A stretch of DNA of 64,000 bases, taken from assembly GCF_007954275.1 (NCBI RefSeq), contig NZ_VOLT01000003.1, forward strand, positions 248,001 to 312,000, given 5' to 3'. The position numbers and the translations under genes were made by a program. Positions 1 to 8,363 of this stretch are shown here, piece by piece (the stretch's first letter is position 1; every line of letters starts with the position of its first letter). Source of the stretch: Colwellia demingiae. Lineage in GTDB: Bacteria; Pseudomonadota; Gammaproteobacteria; Enterobacterales; Alteromonadaceae. Under the pieces are notes generated by a model. It was not told where the DNA came from. It saw only the letters and a program-made list of their open reading frames with translations, and searched no databases.

Positions 1-2
1 CA

Positions 3-1016
3 CAATTCGATCTCTCTTTTGCTAAAGCTTGGTTTAAGTTAACTCATCGAGATATGGGACCTCGTGCAAGATATGTTGGCGCTGAAGTACCAAGTGAAGT
101 GCTAATGTGGCAAGACCCTATCCCGTCAATAAACTATAAACTGATTACCAACAAAGATATTAGTAAACTCAAAAAGCAAATTACTAACTCTGGCTTAACC
201 ACCTCTGAATTAGTAAGAACCGCTTGGGCGGCAGCTTCCAGTCATCGAGTGACTGATATGCGTGGCGGTGCAAATGGCGCTCGTATCAACCTTGAGCCAC
301 AAAATAGCTGGGCGGTGAACAAACCAAAAGAATTGAGTAAAGTACTCGCTAAACTTGAAGCTATTCAAACGAAATTTAATAAAAAATCGTCTAACACCAA
401 AGTATCACTAGCTGATGTAATCGTTTTAGGTGGCGCAACCGCAATAGAAAATGCAGCTGCAAAAGCAGGCAGTAAAATTGAAGTACCATTTTCTCCAGGG
501 CGTGCTGATGCTAGCCAAGCACAAACTAACGTTAAGTCATTTAATTACTTAAAACCAAAAGCAGATGGATTCCGTAACTTTTACACGGATGACAGCTATA
601 GTTCACCAGCAGAAATGTTAGTCGATAAAGCTAACTCTCTTGGTTTAAATGTCCCTGAAATGACCGTGCTCGTTGGTGGTATGCGTGCGCTTGATGCCAA
701 CTATGATGGTTCATCTTATGGTGTTTTCACAAACGAACCGGGTGTATTGACCAATGACTTCTTTGTAAATTTATTGGATATGTCTACCGTCTGGACTAAA
801 GATAAGTCAAACGCTGGAGTATATCTAGGTCATGACCGCGCCTCAGGTAAGGAAAAGTGGCAAGCAACACCTGTTGATTTAATCTTTGGCTCGAGTTCTG
901 AATTAAGAGCCATAGCTGAAGTATACGCGTCAGACGATGCTGATAAAAAGTTCGTCAATGACTTCACCAAAGCGTGGGTTAAAGTCATGCAATTAGATCG
1001 TTTTGACTTAAAGTAA
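3..1016 (+). CDS. katG: Catalase-peroxidase KatG, 3' part (5' end outside window)
   Basis: Bifunctional heme catalase-peroxidase that removes hydrogen peroxide. The reading frame is open from base 3, so the gene enters from the left edge and only the last ~337 residues are present. They begin at the junction of the two peroxidase-like halves ([19 protein letters not shown]) and contain the whole C-terminal, non-heme domain, including WQDPIP and the conserved VLVGGMRAL segment near the end. The heme-binding histidines lie upstream of the window, so activity cannot be judged here. An internal ATG at 54 is not the true start. A strong terminator follows, separating it from the cytochrome c peroxidase gene, a functionally related neighbour in peroxide defence. 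Confidence 0.95.
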   Translation, partial: QFDLSFAKAWFKLTHRDMGPRARYVGAEVPSEVLMWQDPIPSINYKLITNKDISKLKKQITNSGLTTSELVRTAWAAASSHRVTDMRGGANGARINLEPQNSWAVNKPKELSKVLAKLEAIQTKFNKKSSNTKVSLADVIVLGGATAIENAAAKAGSKIEVPFSPGRADASQAQTNVKSFNYLKPKADGFRNFYTDDSYSSPAEMLVDKANSLGLNVPEMTVLVGGMRALDANYDGSSYGVFTNEPGVLTNDFFVNLLDMSTVWTKDKSNAGVYLGHDRASGKEKWQATPVDLIFGSSSELRAIAEVYASDDADKKFVNDFTKAWVKVMQLDRFDLK

Positions 1017-1084
1017 GTTTGCATTAATTAAATAAAGTTTAGCTAGTTTTAGTTAATTTTAGTTATCAAAATCTAGCTTCACTT

Positions 1085-1128
1085 AAGTAACTAATACGCC
1101 TAATAGGAGTATTAGTTACTTTATTTTT
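1085..1128 (+). terminator. Rho-independent terminator after katG
   Basis: A perfect 12-bp inverted repeat (AGTAACTAATAC at 1086-1097 and its complement at 1109-1120) with an 11-nt loop is followed by a T-rich tail. It lies 70 bp after the katG stop and ends 33 bp before the peroxidase start. Confidence 0.85.
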
Positions 1129-1160
1129 AACCTCTTACATCACGTATTTATAGCCAACTA

Positions 1161-2168
1161 ATGACTAAATATTATCTCTCTACAATATTGCCATTGTTAT
1201 ATTTTGTTGGCATTAGTCAAGGTTACACGCAATCCTCAACACACGAAGTTGCGCTATCCTTCTTTGAGCCGCTGCCACCTGTTATGAAAGGAGCTGAACA
1301 AGATACTTCAGCATTGATTAGCTTGGGTAAAAAATTATACTTTGAAACCGCGCTATCAATAAACCATTCCCAATCATGTAACACTTGCCATGATCTCAAC
1401 AATGATGCATCAGGCGTCGATCATTTAAGAGCTTCAATAGGTGCCTTGGGAAGTGTCGGTGAACGTAATGCTCCCACTACATGGAACGCTGGTTTACATG
1501 TCGCTCAATTTTGGGATGGGCGAGCGAAAACATTAGCACAACAAGCTAAGTTTCCCCTCTTCAATGTCAAAGAAATGGCAATGACCTCTGAAAGTCAGGT
1601 GATTGAACGCCTCCACAGTAAAGGTTATTTAGCTAATTTTAAAGAGGCCTTTCCAAAGAAATCATCACCAATTAACATAGAAAACACTTCTCAAGCACTT
1701 GCTGCGTTTCAAAGAACATTAATCTCAAAAGATCGATTTGACGATTACTTAGCAGGCGATAGAAACGCAATAAATCAAAGTGAAAAATCAGGTTTATTAG
1801 TCTTTATAGAAAAAGGCTGTGTCGCTTGTCACAATGGCGCCGTACTTGGTGGTCAGCTATTTATGAAAATGGGCATCGTTCACCCCTATCCCAATAAAAA
1901 AGATAAGGGCAAAGCGCAAGTAACGGGAAACCCTGCTGATAATTACTTTTTTAAAGTGCCTTCTTTGCGAAACATACTAAACACCGCCCCCTATTTTCAT
2001 GACGGTGCAGCGGCAACCATAGAGCAAGCAATTGAAGATACAGGCTGGCATCAACTAGGTATTAAACTCAATAAACAAGAAGTTAACTCTATTAAAGTCT
2101 TTTTTAATACGCTTAATAATCAAAAAATCATCGAGATGGGGCCCAAAAATAAACCCGAAAATAAGTAA
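1161..2168 (+). CDS. Di-heme cytochrome c peroxidase (CCP/MauG family)
   Basis: Periplasmic di-heme peroxidase reducing hydrogen peroxide with electrons from c-type cytochromes. The 335-residue product starts with a signal peptide (hydrophobic stretch at about 5-20, followed by GYTQ). Two c-heme attachment motifs are visible, CNTCH at 73-77 and CVACH at 220-224, with the usual spacing of bacterial CCPs. The segment LFMKMGIVH after the second heme could supply its axial methionine, and PYFHDGA near 270-290 is typical of the family. No strong Shine-Dalgarno precedes the ATG. Sitting directly after katG, it suggests a peroxide-response neighbourhood. It could also be a MauG-like oxidase, but no modification substrate is encoded nearby. 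Confidence 0.9.
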   Translation: MTKYYLSTILPLLYFVGISQGYTQSSTHEVALSFFEPLPPVMKGAEQDTSALISLGKKLYFETALSINHSQSCNTCHDLNNDASGVDHLRASIGALGSVGERNAPTTWNAGLHVAQFWDGRAKTLAQQAKFPLFNVKEMAMTSESQVIERLHSKGYLANFKEAFPKKSSPINIENTSQALAAFQRTLISKDRFDDYLAGDRNAINQSEKSGLLVFIEKGCVACHNGAVLGGQLFMKMGIVHPYPNKKDKGKAQVTGNPADNYFFKVPSLRNILNTAPYFHDGAAATIEQAIEDTGWHQLGIKLNKQEVNSIKVFFNTLNNQKIIEMGPKNKPENK

Positions 2169-2290
2169 ATCTGTTTTGAGTTTTCTATTGGTTTTATTTC
2201 GCGGTGGTGGCAACAGCCAAAGAGTCCATTTTTATAGATAAATTACTGAACTTGGTCGTTATCATGCTTAATTAGTTTAATTTAATCATT

Positions 2291-2331
2291 TAACCTGGTC
2301 ACTTTGGTAGAAGACTAAAGTGACTAGGTTA
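2291..2331. other. Imperfect 15-bp inverted repeat
   Basis: TAACCTGGTCACTTT (2291-2305) faces AAAGTGACTAGGTTA (2317-2331) with one mismatch and an 11-nt loop. It lies downstream of the cytochrome c peroxidase gene and just before the bidirectional terminator, so it may be a second RNA hairpin at that 3' end. No T-run follows it. Confidence 0.5.
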
Positions 2332-2336
2332 AGTCA

Positions 2337-2366
2337 TAAAAAAAGCGAACCGAAGTTCGCTTTTTA
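2337..2366. terminator. Bidirectional terminator
   Basis: GCGAAC-CGAA-GTTCGC flanked by a run of A on the left and T on the right forms a compact hairpin that works on both strands. It sits between the convergent cytochrome c peroxidase gene and the four-gene minus-strand cluster. Confidence 0.85.
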
Positions 2367-2440
2367 TTGTTGTAAATCGACTAATTACCTAACCTCTGGA
2401 AGTATCGCTACCATTGAGGAGAGCCAATTGAGCAAATAAT

Positions 2441-3361
2441 TTATCTATCGTCTGGCATTAAATAAGCAAGGTCATCTTCATCGTCTGCATGAAAATCATA
2501 CCCCCCCTCAAAATCACCATGTAATTCATTCGCAACAGTAAGAGGAAGTTCTAATATTTCTTGAATATGAATAGCAACATCAATTTGTTGATTAATGATG
2601 CCTTTAAACTCATAGAAACTTAATAAATCTATTTCTTGTAAGTAACTCTTAGTCAATATTGACAACTGCCCTGTGAGCTTTAAGATGCAAAGCTCTACCT
2701 TTTCAAGTAAGTCATCTTTATTGGTGCTAGTAAGGTAAGTATTGAACGTTTGATATAGCGAGCTGGTAAATACTTTTTTATCCGAGTCGATCATTAATAA
2801 AGCAATCGCAGTATTAATGAATCGTTGCAATTCAAACAACAATATATCTTCATCATTATCAACCAGGATGGTGCTGGCACAATAGCTGGCGGCAATGTTT
2901 TTATAAACATCTAATAGCTTCGCACTTTTATAACCTTCTTTGAGTAAGCTATCATGCATGACTCTAATATCAGCGGTGTCATTAATTGCTAAGGCATAAC
3001 TAGTGATTGAAATGCTTTCAAAGTATGAAGGAGATATTTTCTTCAATTGCGCATATTTAGCCCAACCCGCTCTGAAGCAATACACAATGCCTTGAGTTTT
3101 TATAATCTCTTTTGCTTTAACTTCGTCTTTATCACAAAGATCTAATAAACCTAAGTTGGTGATACCTAGAACAATTTCACAGCCTTTATTAATTTGATCC
3201 GCATAAATAATAGATAAATTATCAGAGGCTATCCTCAAAGACATATCAACTAATTGTTGTTTGATTTTATGCACTAACTCCGGAGAAAAATAGCCCTCGC
3301 TTTCTCCATCTTTTAAGACCAAAAGTAGAAACGGATGGTTTCTTAACTCTGCAATTCTCAT
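2441..3361 (-). CDS. Unrecognised cytoplasmic protein, last gene of the J-domain cluster
   Basis: I do not recognise this 306-residue protein. It has no signal peptide or clear membrane segment and reads as a mostly helical soluble protein. The N-terminal half is moderately hydrophobic (LRNHPFLLLVLKDGE; YCFRAGWAKYAQLKKISPSY), and the last ~20 residues are strongly acidic (DDEDDLAYLMPDDR). It is the fourth gene of a same-strand run headed by a J-domain protein, and only 46 bp separate it from the preceding gene. The repeated acidic tails of the three unknown products and their fixed company suggest they work together, possibly as a complex served by the J protein. That is inference. Confidence 0.7.
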   Translation of the reverse strand: MRIAELRNHPFLLLVLKDGESEGYFSPELVHKIKQQLVDMSLRIASDNLSIIYADQINKGCEIVLGITNLGLLDLCDKDEVKAKEIIKTQGIVYCFRAGWAKYAQLKKISPSYFESISITSYALAINDTADIRVMHDSLLKEGYKSAKLLDVYKNIAASYCASTILVDNDEDILLFELQRFINTAIALLMIDSDKKVFTSSLYQTFNTYLTSTNKDDLLEKVELCILKLTGQLSILTKSYLQEIDLLSFYEFKGIINQQIDVAIHIQEILELPLTVANELHGDFEGGYDFHADDEDDLAYLMPDDR

Positions 3362-3407
3362 TAATGAATCCTACTTATATAAAACTTATAGACATAATTC
3401 GTAAATA

Positions 3408-4055
3408 TTAAAGCGGTGCAAACATGTCATCGGTATCTATTTCTACCGAGGTAACTCTTTGTTTATTTGCATTGTCTTTCAACGCTTTTTCAACATTTTC
3501 TAACGTACCATTACTGCTTACCACCATAACCTCACGATAAGCTTCTTCATCTAATGTTTTAATTTTCATTAACAGTTCTTCAATACTGCCTGATGTTTGT
3601 TCTTCATCTTCTTCTATTTCAGAAAAGTCATGACCGACAAACGGTAGAGACAAATATAATAAGCCAAAATCATCTTCTACAATGGCTTTTAAAACTTCTA
3701 ACTGTTTTTCTTCATCGTCAGAGGAGAGAAAAATTTGTGACAATAAACTATGTGCTTCTGTTTGTGCACAAAATACGTGGTCTTCATCGATATTTTGCCA
3801 ATAAGAAGGTTCAACATTTAATAACTGTTTAATTGACTCCGCATCCATTAACCAGGTAGCGATAGAAGGTATGGTGGCATCGTGTTCTCGAACAATTTTA
3901 GCGACGGTCAAAATATCCATCTCAGTTAACACGGCTAACATTGTTTCATCACCTTGCTCAGAAGCGATTGCCTCTAACGAAGTGCCTGCGCGTCTACCGC
4001 TTTGTTGTGCTATTTCGATAATATCGGTAGCCAAAATGAGTGCATTTTTCGTCAC
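3408..4055 (-). CDS. Unrecognised acidic protein, J-domain cluster
   Basis: A 215-residue soluble protein with no recognised domain. It is helical and acidic throughout, with DDEEKQ near 117 and EIEEDEEQ near 150, and ends in EIDTDDMFAPL. The segment ATWLMDAESIKQLLNVEPSYWQNI (split here as ATWLMDAESI and QLLNVEPSYW) resembles the helical repeats of proteins that evaluate other subunits, such as the DUF6178-type proteins, but the likeness is by eye only. It lies 166 bp after the 153-residue gene, with a hairpin in that gap, and 46 bp before the 306-residue gene, so it is probably co-transcribed with both. Confidence 0.7.
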   Translation of the reverse strand: MTKNALILATDIIEIAQQSGRRAGTSLEAIASEQGDETMLAVLTEMDILTVAKIVREHDATIPSIATWLMDAESIKQLLNVEPSYWQNIDEDHVFCAQTEAHSLLSQIFLSSDDEEKQLEVLKAIVEDDFGLLYLSLPFVGHDFSEIEEDEEQTSGSIEELLMKIKTLDEEAYREVMVVSSNGTLENVEKALKDNANKQRVTSVEIDTDDMFAPL

Positions 4056-4151
4056 GATTATTCCTTAAAAGTATTTATACCAAGTGAAAAAATAGACTTG
4101 CTAATGCGGTCCACATTACTTCAATTGTTATTATATTTTTCCAATAGATGA

Positions 4152-4170
4152 CCTAATTTAATCAATTAGG
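4152..4170. other. Small hairpin inside the J-domain cluster
   Basis: CCTAATT (4152-4158) and AATTAGG (4164-4170) enclose a 5-nt loop in the 166-bp gap between two cluster genes. Read in the direction of the genes there is no T-run after it, so it would be a processing or stability element rather than a terminator. Confidence 0.35.
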
Positions 4171-4221
4171 ACAATCCGATTTTTAAAAGCGAAAGTTCTG
4201 TTAAAAAGCTAATATTTAAAC

Positions 4222-4683
4222 TTAATAGTTTTCATCAAAGTCGTCAGATCCATAATCATCAACTTGATCAAAATCATCTTCTTCTGCTTTTAATGGTGTT
4301 GCATCATAACGGTTATAAAAATGAATAAGTAAAACGGCAATTTTTAAATCCTGCTCTTCATGTTTCATCATTTCAGTGATACAAGCTCTGGCATCCGCGT
4401 GTACACCAACGAATGGCTTAACATCCGCCCATGAAGGTTCTTCGGCTAAATCGACTAAAGCCAAGTTTTTACTATCAATTCTAATTTTTGTTGTTATTGC
4501 CATGGCCAATTGATCAACCATACCCGAAAATAATAACGGGGTAGCTTTTAACTGTTCAAATAAATTAGTTAGGTAAATTGATAGTAATTCAGGATTCTCA
4601 GGATCAGTTAACGACGTTACATTTTCTAAATACATAGAAAAATCATCAGTTAAATAATCAGGTATATTTTTGTCAGTTTGCAA
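4222..4683 (-). CDS. Unrecognised acidic protein, J-domain cluster
   Basis: A 153-residue soluble protein, second in the cluster behind the J-domain gene (89 bp gap). The body is amphipathic helical (LFEQLKATPLLFSGMVDQLA; KIAVLLIHFYNRYDA) and it ends in an intensely acidic, aromatic-spotted tail (EEDDFDQVDDYGSDDFDENY). Such tails occur in proteins that bind chaperones or basic partners, but I cannot assign a family. It shares the acidic-tail property with the next two genes, which supports a joint role. Confidence 0.7.
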   Translation of the reverse strand: MQTDKNIPDYLTDDFSMYLENVTSLTDPENPELLSIYLTNLFEQLKATPLLFSGMVDQLAMAITTKIRIDSKNLALVDLAEEPSWADVKPFVGVHADARACITEMMKHEEQDLKIAVLLIHFYNRYDATPLKAEEDDFDQVDDYGSDDFDENY

Positions 4684-4772
4684 AGATTTTTCCCTAAGTG
4701 CGTCTTTTTCAAATTAAAAGTATGGAGTATTTTCTGATTGAACCTTTTCTGATTAAATCAATTCATTGCCGT

Positions 4773-5033
4773 CTAGCTCAGCGCATTGCGCCAAAAAGAA
4801 TCAGCAACCTCTCGGGGATCAGTGATTACGGTATAGTTACTTTTCAAATACAAAGCACGCTTTTTAGGATCCAAAATAGCATCGTAAGCTTCTTTAATTA
4901 ATTGAAATTTTTCTTCAACTTCACTACCGCTGTTTTTATCTGGGTGATATTTATTAGCGAGTTTTCGATAGGCTTTTTTGATCTCGATGGTCGTCGCATC
5001 TCTACTTAAACCTAACTGTTCAAAATGATCCAT
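4773..5033 (-). CDS. Small J-domain (DnaJ-like) co-chaperone
   Basis: An 86-residue protein that is essentially a J domain: helix I ([20 protein letters not shown]), the invariant HPD at 30-32, helix III ([20 protein letters not shown]) and a short tail. J domains stimulate the ATPase of an Hsp70 partner and target it to clients. It lacks the Gly/Phe, zinc-finger and C-terminal client domains of DnaJ, so it is a class III type whose specificity must come from a partner. It heads a same-strand group of three unknown acidic proteins, the obvious candidate clients or adaptors. A GAGG Shine-Dalgarno lies about 11 nt before the ATG. The only Hsp70 in the window is the dnaK at 28 kb. Confidence 0.88.
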   Translation of the reverse strand: MDHFEQLGLSRDATTIEIKKAYRKLANKYHPDKNSGSEVEEKFQLIKEAYDAILDPKKRALYLKSNYTVITDPREVADSFWRNALS

Positions 5034-5253
5034 ATATACAACTACCTCGTGTTGAAGTTTTACCTTAACAACATCATTAAATTTACTTATGGAACTAACT
5101 AAGGAGGGTAAACGTTAAACGTATTTTAAGCTAATCAAAACATTCTTGCTCACTTTTTTTACATTAGCAAAAATGTTCGCTATCGCTGCTTCCATATATG
5201 AAAAGAGGAACGAGCATTCCCCTTTCCATATCAGACTAACACGCAATGACTTA

Positions 5254-6576
5254 TTATTTGTTTATTGCCGCTGCCATTGATTGCTCGGCAACTTGCTCTA
5301 ACCACTTAAGGTCAACTGTCTGGTGAGCCTCACAAATAAACCAAGGTTCACGTGAGTCTGGCTCTAACATAACGCCATTATCGATCAAGTTTAGGGCGAA
5401 TTGAGTATACAGATCGCTATTGGTTTGTTTCCAATCACGATAGTTTTGCGGTACTTTACTACCAAAATGTACACCAAACATTGCATCTGGGCCGGCAAAA
5501 CAATGCTCAACGCCAAACTTGGTAAACACCCGCGAAAGTAATGCTTGAATCTTTTGACCTACACTAGCGATAGTTTCAAGGGCATTCGTTTCTTTAAGTA
5601 CGGTTAACGTGGCTTTGGCTGCACTTAAGGCAACCATATTTGCAGTATAAGTACCGCCGTGTGTAACCCCATCTTTAGCAAAAGAAATAGTATCCATTAC
5701 TTCAGCTCGGCCACCAAAAGCAGCAACAGGGTAACCGTTACCCATGGCTTTAGCATAGGTGGTTAAATCGGCGAAAATACCATACAGCGCTTGTGCGCCG
5801 CCTTTGGCAACACGAAAACCTGTTTTCACTTCATCCATGATCAACAATGAACCATTGTTATCACAAACGTCACGTAACTTTTGCATATAAGCTTGAGTTG
5901 AAGCAATTGAGCCACAGTTGCCCATGATAGGTTCAATTAAGATTGCAGCAATGTCATCGCCATGATTTGCAAACACGGCATCTATAGCATCACAGTCATT
6001 CAATGGTACGCTTACTTGATGTTCACGAGTACTTTGTGGAATTCCTCCACCAAAAGGCACGATATTTGGAACTTGTTGCGTGTTCACATCCCAGTTATCA
6101 ACATCTGATTTCCACATAACTTCATCGTGTAAACCATGAAAACCGCCTTCAACAACAACAATTTTATTTCGTTTGGTAAAACCACGTGCCGTGCGCACTG
6201 CACCAATAACTGCCTCTGTTCCTGAGTTAGAAAAACGCATTTTACCGATATTAGGACAAAGTGATTTCACTAATTCAACGACATCAGAATCAAGACCGGT
6301 CGAAAAACCAGAAATAGTACCCACAGTAGTAATCGCGCTAATAACTTCGTTATCAATTCGTTCATCACGGTAGCCTAAAATAATTGGACCATAAGCTAAG
6401 CTAAAATCAACGAAGGTTTGTTCGTCACAGTCAGTAATAGTGCAACCTTTCATACTACTTAAAAATACGGTATTTTCTTCCCCCCAATAACGGTAGCTAT
6501 CAGCCACGCCTAACGGCATATTATCAATGGCTCTGGTAAACATAGCGTTGCTATTAGGTTTGTTTTTCTTGCTCAT
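5254..6576 (-). CDS. Class III PLP aminotransferase, glutamate-1-semialdehyde aminomutase-like
   Basis: Fold-type I PLP enzyme of the omega-aminotransferase/HemL class. From the chosen start it has 440 residues. Visible landmarks are the SNSGTEAV phosphate-binding region, FHGLHDE, the cofactor aspartate in MDEVKTGFR (about 248) and the Schiff-base lysine in TYAKAMGNGYPVAAFGG (about 276). I chose the second ATG because the first (6588) sits inside an ideal Shine-Dalgarno: GGAG then AACCCC then ATG. HemL proper is normally more conserved, so this is more likely an aminotransferase of an unknown substrate. The neighbouring choline genes do not define it, and it is separated from them by a repeat element. 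Confidence 0.8.
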   Translation of the reverse strand: MSKKNKPNSNAMFTRAIDNMPLGVADSYRYWGEENTVFLSSMKGCTITDCDEQTFVDFSLAYGPIILGYRDERIDNEVISAITTVGTISGFSTGLDSDVVELVKSLCPNIGKMRFSNSGTEAVIGAVRTARGFTKRNKIVVVEGGFHGLHDEVMWKSDVDNWDVNTQQVPNIVPFGGGIPQSTREHQVSVPLNDCDAIDAVFANHGDDIAAILIEPIMGNCGSIASTQAYMQKLRDVCDNNGSLLIMDEVKTGFRVAKGGAQALYGIFADLTTYAKAMGNGYPVAAFGGRAEVMDTISFAKDGVTHGGTYTANMVALSAAKATLTVLKETNALETIASVGQKIQALLSRVFTKFGVEHCFAGPDAMFGVHFGSKVPQNYRDWKQTNSDLYTQFALNLIDNGVMLEPDSREPWFICEAHQTVDLKWLEQVAEQSMAAAINK

Positions 6577-6790
6577 GGGGTTCTCCATCTTAATAAATAA
6601 TTTTTAACATTGTCTGTAAATTAAAGTGCGGTGGCTGTAAATTTAATAGCGGTAGCTTAATTGCGCAGATAATACAGCGCTAGTGCGATGACAGGAAGCG
6701 CTATGGGTAATTTTTTGGGGATATTAGCACAAAAGTTCACCGTCGATGAACTAGCGTTATCAAAAACTGTTAATGCGTAGTAAAAGGTTT
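6577..6790. other. Upstream region of the aminotransferase gene
   Basis: About 210 bp of AT-rich non-coding DNA that must hold the promoter of the minus-strand aminotransferase gene. It contains no open frame worth calling and no clear operator palindrome. Confidence 0.4.
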
Positions 6791-7055
6791 ATACCAATCG
6801 GATTAATTTATTGATCACTTAGCGAGAATTAAAAGGCTTAGAGGTAAGGCATTGATTGAAGAGAATGGTTATTCCCTTGTCAAAATAAATAACGCCGCAT
6901 GTAAGCCTTTTAAACTCGCCCTTCGGGAACTCATTAGCAAACTGATAACATCACAAAATGAATGAAATATAGAATAACTATGTTTAACTTATTTTGTTTG
7001 TTTTAAGCTCGCTAATGTAGCTCTAAGCTGACCAATAAATTAGTCCGTTTGGTAT
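6791..7055. mobile_element. 265-bp MITE-like repeat, family B
   Basis: The two ends are inverted copies: ATACCAATCGGATTAATTTA at the left, and at the right the complement of ATACCAAACGGACTAATTTA, both continuing with TTG.TC. The interior has no gene. The right end touches the first base of the MarR stop codon. A compact 36-bp version of the same ends occurs at 21443-21478, which shows this is a repeat family in this genome. Transposition by a transposase elsewhere is inferred. Confidence 0.7.
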
Positions 7056-7531
7056 TACTGCCCTTCTTGGATTTGTCCAACCACCAGTACTGGTGCAGCA
7101 TCAAGTTCTTCAGCATCCATCATAGAAGCAATTCGCTCAACAGAGGATAATAGCTGACTTTGTTCCCAAGATTCTAGTGCTTGATAACGCTTGATGAAAT
7201 GTTCTTGCAGCGGTTTTGGCGCACCTTGCAGTAGTGTTTCTCCGGCTGAAGAAAGGTATAGCTCTACTTTGCGCTTGTCTAACTGACTACGCTTACGCAT
7301 AACCAATTCTTTTGCTTCCAAACGATCAATGATGCTGGTAACCGTTGCTGGGCTCAAATTAATTTCTTTAGCAACTTGTTTTGCCATGGGTGCATCTAAC
7401 TGAGAAATTTTGGTCATTACCATGAGCTGAGGCCCGGTTAATCCTGACTCTTTATTCAGTTGTTTAGAGTGTATGCCAATCGCCCGGATCACTTGACGTA
7501 ATGAAATTAAAAGCTGATCGTATTTTTCCAT
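7055..7531 (-). CDS. MarR-family transcriptional regulator
   Basis: A 158-residue MarR-type winged-helix repressor. The DNA-binding core is readable: LTGPQLMVMTKI, the recognition helix LSPATVTSIIDRLEAKELV and the wing RKRSQLDKRKVELYLSSAG, followed by the dimerisation helices. It is the last gene of the run BCCT carrier - porin - MarR (53 bp after the porin), so it probably controls choline or osmolyte uptake, perhaps in response to the substrate. MarR proteins also regulate ectoine genes in halophiles, which fits an osmolyte theme. Its stop codon abuts a repeat element. Confidence 0.88.
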   Translation of the reverse strand: MEKYDQLLISLRQVIRAIGIHSKQLNKESGLTGPQLMVMTKISQLDAPMAKQVAKEINLSPATVTSIIDRLEAKELVMRKRSQLDKRKVELYLSSAGETLLQGAPKPLQEHFIKRYQALESWEQSQLLSSVERIASMMDAEELDAAPVLVVGQIQEGQ

Positions 7532-7546
7532 AATTATCTACTCATT

Positions 7547-7570
7547 TAGCCCCTGAACATTCAGGGGCTA
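7547..7570 (-). other. GC-rich hairpin between porin and marR
   Basis: TAGCCCCTGA and TCAGGGGCTA form a 10-bp stem with a 4-nt loop, between the porin stop and the MarR start. There is no T-run behind it, so it more likely protects the upstream porin message or lowers downstream expression than ends transcription fully. Confidence 0.6.
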
Positions 7571-7584
7571 TCTAATAAAGTAGA

Positions 7585-8289
7585 TTATAAACTAAATGTA
7601 CGAGAAACCGATAGCACTACACGAGCATCAGCCGCATCATAATCCATATTAGTGTTTTCAAAGGCTAGATCAAAATCAAACCCTTTCCAACTTGTCATGT
7701 ATTCAACACGGTAATGATTGTAAGCATCTGTACCATCCCAAGCCCATTTAGCTTCATCAGCAGAGGTTGAACGGTCAAAAGTCACTTTAATATTATGTCC
7801 AGGTGCCACTTCTACTGTATGAGCAATCATAGCGATATAGTGACTTACGTCTAAACCAAAATAATCCCAGCTGTACCAGAAGTTTAATTCACTATCACCC
7901 ATAGATGAGCTGTAACCTAATTTTGCATAAGCTTCAGGGTAGTTGTATGTATCAGACGCAGAGTCACCATGATAGGTGTAATACGCAATACCTGTATCTA
8001 GACCAAATTTTTCATTAAGCTGAAAGTATTGTCCAACATAAGCATCCCATTCGATATTGGTGTCTTCACCTGAGCCAAAATCAACGTTTGAAGCCCAAGT
8101 TCCGGCATAAAATCCGCTATCTGCCGCATAATCCAAGCTCCCTTGTAACGCTGGATCATTATCTGTTTGGCTAACACCGTTGAACGTGTAATCAGAAGCA
8201 AGGTTAACCGTTGCAGATACATCAGCTAAAGCTGAGGTAGAAAGAGTTAATAGACCAGTTGTTGCCGCTGCAATTAAAGTTTTATTCAT
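7585..8289 (-). CDS. TorF-family putative outer-membrane porin (Gcw_chp)
   Basis: Outer-membrane beta-barrel protein of the Gcw_chp/TorF family. From the chosen ATG (the sixth codon of the longer frame, with GAGAAA before it) it has 234 residues and a clean signal peptide ending in STSALA. The family hallmark is visible just after it, ASDYTFNGVSQTDNDPALQGSLDYA, followed by alternating aromatic strands and the C-terminal strand ending in SRTFSL with the terminal hydrophobic residue expected for barrel assembly. It lies between the BCCT carrier and marR, so it probably lets choline or a related osmolyte through the outer membrane for the inner-membrane carrier. Substrate is inferred from context only. 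Confidence 0.85.
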   Translation of the reverse strand: MNKTLIAAATTGLLTLSTSALADVSATVNLASDYTFNGVSQTDNDPALQGSLDYAADSGFYAGTWASNVDFGSGEDTNIEWDAYVGQYFQLNEKFGLDTGIAYYTYHGDSASDTYNYPEAYAKLGYSSSMGDSELNFWYSWDYFGLDVSHYIAMIAHTVEVAPGHNIKVTFDRSTSADEAKWAWDGTDAYNHYRVEYMTSWKGFDFDLAFENTNMDYDAADARVVLSVSRTFSL

Positions 8290-8363
8290 TATTATTTTTC
8301 TCATTAAATTTTTTTATTTAGTATTTTTGACTTAGCGTTTTTGACTTAGTAATAACAAACGAA

